Assembly (NCBI RefSeq): GCF_026913015.1
Contig: NZ_JAPTYD010000001.1
Location: forward strand, 310,001-374,000
Length of the DNA stretch: 64,000 nucleotides
Direction of reading: 5' to 3'
Origin: Paracoccus benzoatiresistens
GTDB lineage: Bacteria > Pseudomonadota > Alphaproteobacteria > Rhodobacterales > Rhodobacteraceae
Within the stretch, counting starts at the first letter, position 1; every line of letters starts with the position of its first letter. The notes beneath the pieces are model-generated. The model saw only the letters and a program-made list of their open reading frames with translations, made no database searches and was not told the DNA's origin. Both the position numbers and the translations under genes were made by a program. Positions 62,896-64,000 of the stretch are shown here, piece by piece.

Positions 62896-63147
62896 TCAGC
62901 CTTTCACCTCCAGCTCCTCGGTCGCGCTGGCGGCGGCTTCCTCGTCCCGCAGGCGATGGAGATGGGCAATGAAATAGCGGGTATGGGCGCTGTCCACGGT
63001 CCGCTGCGCCTCGGCCTTCCAGGCGTCATAGGCGGACTGGTAGTTCGGGAAGATGCCGACGATGTGGATATTGTCGGTGTCGCGGAACTGCGTGCCCTGC
63101 GGGTCAGTCAGTTCGCCCCCGAAGACGAGGTGCAGGCGCTGGCTCAT
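62896..63147 (-). CDS. DUF4170 family protein
   Basis: 83 residues: MSQRLHLVFGGELTDPQGTQF, VGIFPNYQSAYDAWKAEAQ and HTRYFIAHLHRL. DUF4170 proteins are small soluble proteins of unknown function, found in alphaproteobacteria near lipid A genes, as here before the Kdo-transferase-like and lpxK genes. An ATG 17 codons upstream is possible but unlikely. Confidence 0.82.
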   Translation of the reverse strand: MSQRLHLVFGGELTDPQGTQFRDTDNIHIVGIFPNYQSAYDAWKAEAQRTVDSAHTRYFIAHLHRLRDEEAAASATEELEVKG

Positions 63148-63208
63148 GGCTGTATCCTTGATGTTGTCCGCGCCAAACCTAACGCGGCAGTGCAGCAATA
63201 TGAAGCGG

Positions 63209-63622
63209 TCACAACCCTGCCAGCTTCATGATCGCGGCCCATTCGCCATCGCTGACCGGCTGCACCGACAGGCGAGAGTTGTTGACCAGCACCATGTCCT
63301 TCAACGCCGGTTCCCCCTTGGCCTGGTCCAGCGAGATCGGCCGGGGCAGGGGCTTCACGGCCTTCAGGTCCACGCATTCCCATTTCGGGTCGTCGGCCGT
63401 GCTGTCGGGATGGGCCTCGGCCACGACCTCGACGATGCCCACGGCCTCCTTGCCGATGTTGGAGTGGTAGAACAGCCCAAGCTCTCCCACCTTCATCGCC
63501 CGCATGTTGTTGCGCGCCTGATAGTTGCGCACCCCGTTCCATTCCTCGCCCGCGTCACCCCGGGCGACGAGGTCGTCCCAGCTGAAGACATCCGGTTCGG
63601 ACTTGAACAGCCAGAACGCCAT
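63209..63622 (-). CDS. EVE-domain protein
   Basis: 137 residues. MAFWLFKSEPDVFSWDDL, WNGVRNYQARNNMRAMKVGELGLFYHSN and WECVDLKAVKPL are the canonical EVE segments, a PUA-like fold thought to bind modified nucleobases in DNA or RNA. It is coupled to the YciI gene by TGATG. No partner restriction or modification gene is present, so a housekeeping role is more likely than defence. Confidence 0.92.
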   Translation of the reverse strand: MAFWLFKSEPDVFSWDDLVARGDAGEEWNGVRNYQARNNMRAMKVGELGLFYHSNIGKEAVGIVEVVAEAHPDSTADDPKWECVDLKAVKPLPRPISLDQAKGEPALKDMVLVNNSRLSVQPVSDGEWAAIMKLAGL

Positions 63623-63894
63623 CAGCCGATCACCTTCTTCCATTCGGTGATCTCGACCGAATCGAACAGCCCGGCCAGGCCATAGGGGTCGCTGGCGGCC
63701 CAGGCCCTGGCCGCATCCATGCTGTCGGCCTCCAGGACCAGAAGCGAGCCGCGCATCTGGCCGTCGGCCAGCATCGGGCCGCCGAACAGCACGGCGCCGC
63801 TGTCGCGGGCATAGGCCAGATGGGCCTCGCGGTTGGCCATGCGGGTTTCCAGGGCATCGGGCTTGTCGCGGCAGATCAGGGCAAACAGGGGCAT
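63622..63894 (-). CDS. YciI-family protein
   Basis: 90 residues, ferredoxin-like fold. MPLFALICRDKPDALETR, ANREAHLAYARD with the conserved His, and a C-terminal DPYGLAGLFDSVEI with the conserved Asp. Members include dehydrochlorinase-like enzymes; the substrate is unknown. The start lies one base after the gpsA stop, so gpsA-yciI-EVE form one transcript. Confidence 0.92.
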   Translation of the reverse strand: MPLFALICRDKPDALETRMANREAHLAYARDSGAVLFGGPMLADGQMRGSLLVLEADSMDAARAWAASDPYGLAGLFDSVEITEWKKVIG

Positions 63895-63895
63895 G

Positions 63896-64000
63896 TCATT
63901 CCTCTTTCAGGGGGCGGGTCATCAGCATTTCCGCCGCGTTTTCGACCGAAACCCTCCTTTCGGCAAGGGCGGCGACCATGGCGGCGATGGGCATGTCCTC
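63896..64000 (-). CDS. gpsA: Glycerol-3-phosphate dehydrogenase [NAD(P)+] (3' end)
   Basis: Only the last 34 codons are inside the window. EDMPIAAMVAALAERRVSVENA and the terminal MLMTRPLKEE match the C-terminus of GpsA, which supplies sn-glycerol 3-phosphate for phospholipids. The call rests on this short tail. Confidence 0.75.
   Translation of the reverse strand, partial: EDMPIAAMVAALAERRVSVENAAEMLMTRPLKEE

Noticed and set aside
63209..63622. EVE-domain gene as part of a defence or modification-dependent restriction system
   Set aside because: The domain stands alone beside YciI and gpsA; no McrBC, nuclease or methylase gene is near.
1..64000. CRISPR arrays, insertion sequences, prophage
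   Set aside because: I saw no regularly spaced repeats, transposase motifs, att-like duplications or phage genes on reading both strands.

Overview
The window is a stretch of high-GC chromosome from an alphaproteobacterium, most likely Rhodobacteraceae and close to Paracoccus or Rhodobacter. The reasons are the DUF2849-cysI-cysH-DUF934 sulfur cluster, the four-subunit sarcosine oxidase genes (soxB, soxD, soxA, soxG), rlmB beside a tRNA-Tyr, lpxK beside a Kdo-transferase-like gene, and ccmI standing alone. The genus is an inference from gene content. I see no phage, transposase, plasmid gene or CRISPR array; it reads as ordinary core genome with a few decayed or degenerate genes.

Layout. 1-6000: 3' end of ileS, an aldo/keto reductase, an OsmC protein, a GT-like protein, an ArsC-like reductase and an Lrp/AsnC regulator. 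6000-10150: assimilatory sulfur reduction (DUF2849, CysI, APS-type CysH, DUF934, ferredoxin-NADP reductase) closed by a terminator. 10200-19100: a large OmpA-family protein, a CoA-binding protein, a YHS protein, rlmB, tRNA-Tyr and tRNA-Arg, a LacI regulator, an S49 peptidase and uvrC. 19300-23100: pgsA-moaD-moaE, a small membrane protein and gshA, followed by a wrecked glycerophosphodiesterase gene.

24000-28800 (minus strand): a tight run ccmI-ruvX-DUF1289-pyrB-pyrC-like-plsY, most neighbours overlapping by a few bases. The pyrC-like product has lost metal and catalytic residues, so it is probably a non-catalytic partner of PyrB. 28900-38800 (plus): sarcosine oxidase with a small membrane protein between soxB and soxD, then sodB (consistent with defence against reactive oxygen near an H2O2-producing oxidase), then yfgM-bamB-der. 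39000-49600: serS, a thioredoxin-like protein, meaB, ada, rpmB, copper handling (PCuAC chaperone and CopA ATPase with a MerR-type candidate promoter), an L,D-transpeptidase and selU.

49600-55900 (minus): a BMP-family nucleoside ABC importer with purine nucleoside phosphorylase and an unexplained lipoprotein, headed by a readable promoter. 55900-64000: rimI-tsaB-nfu, a UspA protein, a sugar transferase, truA, an XpaC-family gene preceded by a 26-codon membrane microprotein, lpxK with a degenerate Kdo-transferase-like gene, DUF4170, EVE, YciI and the 3' end of gpsA.

The items most worth a second look are the degenerate PyrC, the Kdo-transferase-like protein without its expected glutamate, a tRNA-Tyr lacking U8 and A14, a motif shared by two gene 3' ends, the XpaC microprotein and the lipoprotein inside the nucleoside importer operon. 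I found no obviously new multi-gene system.
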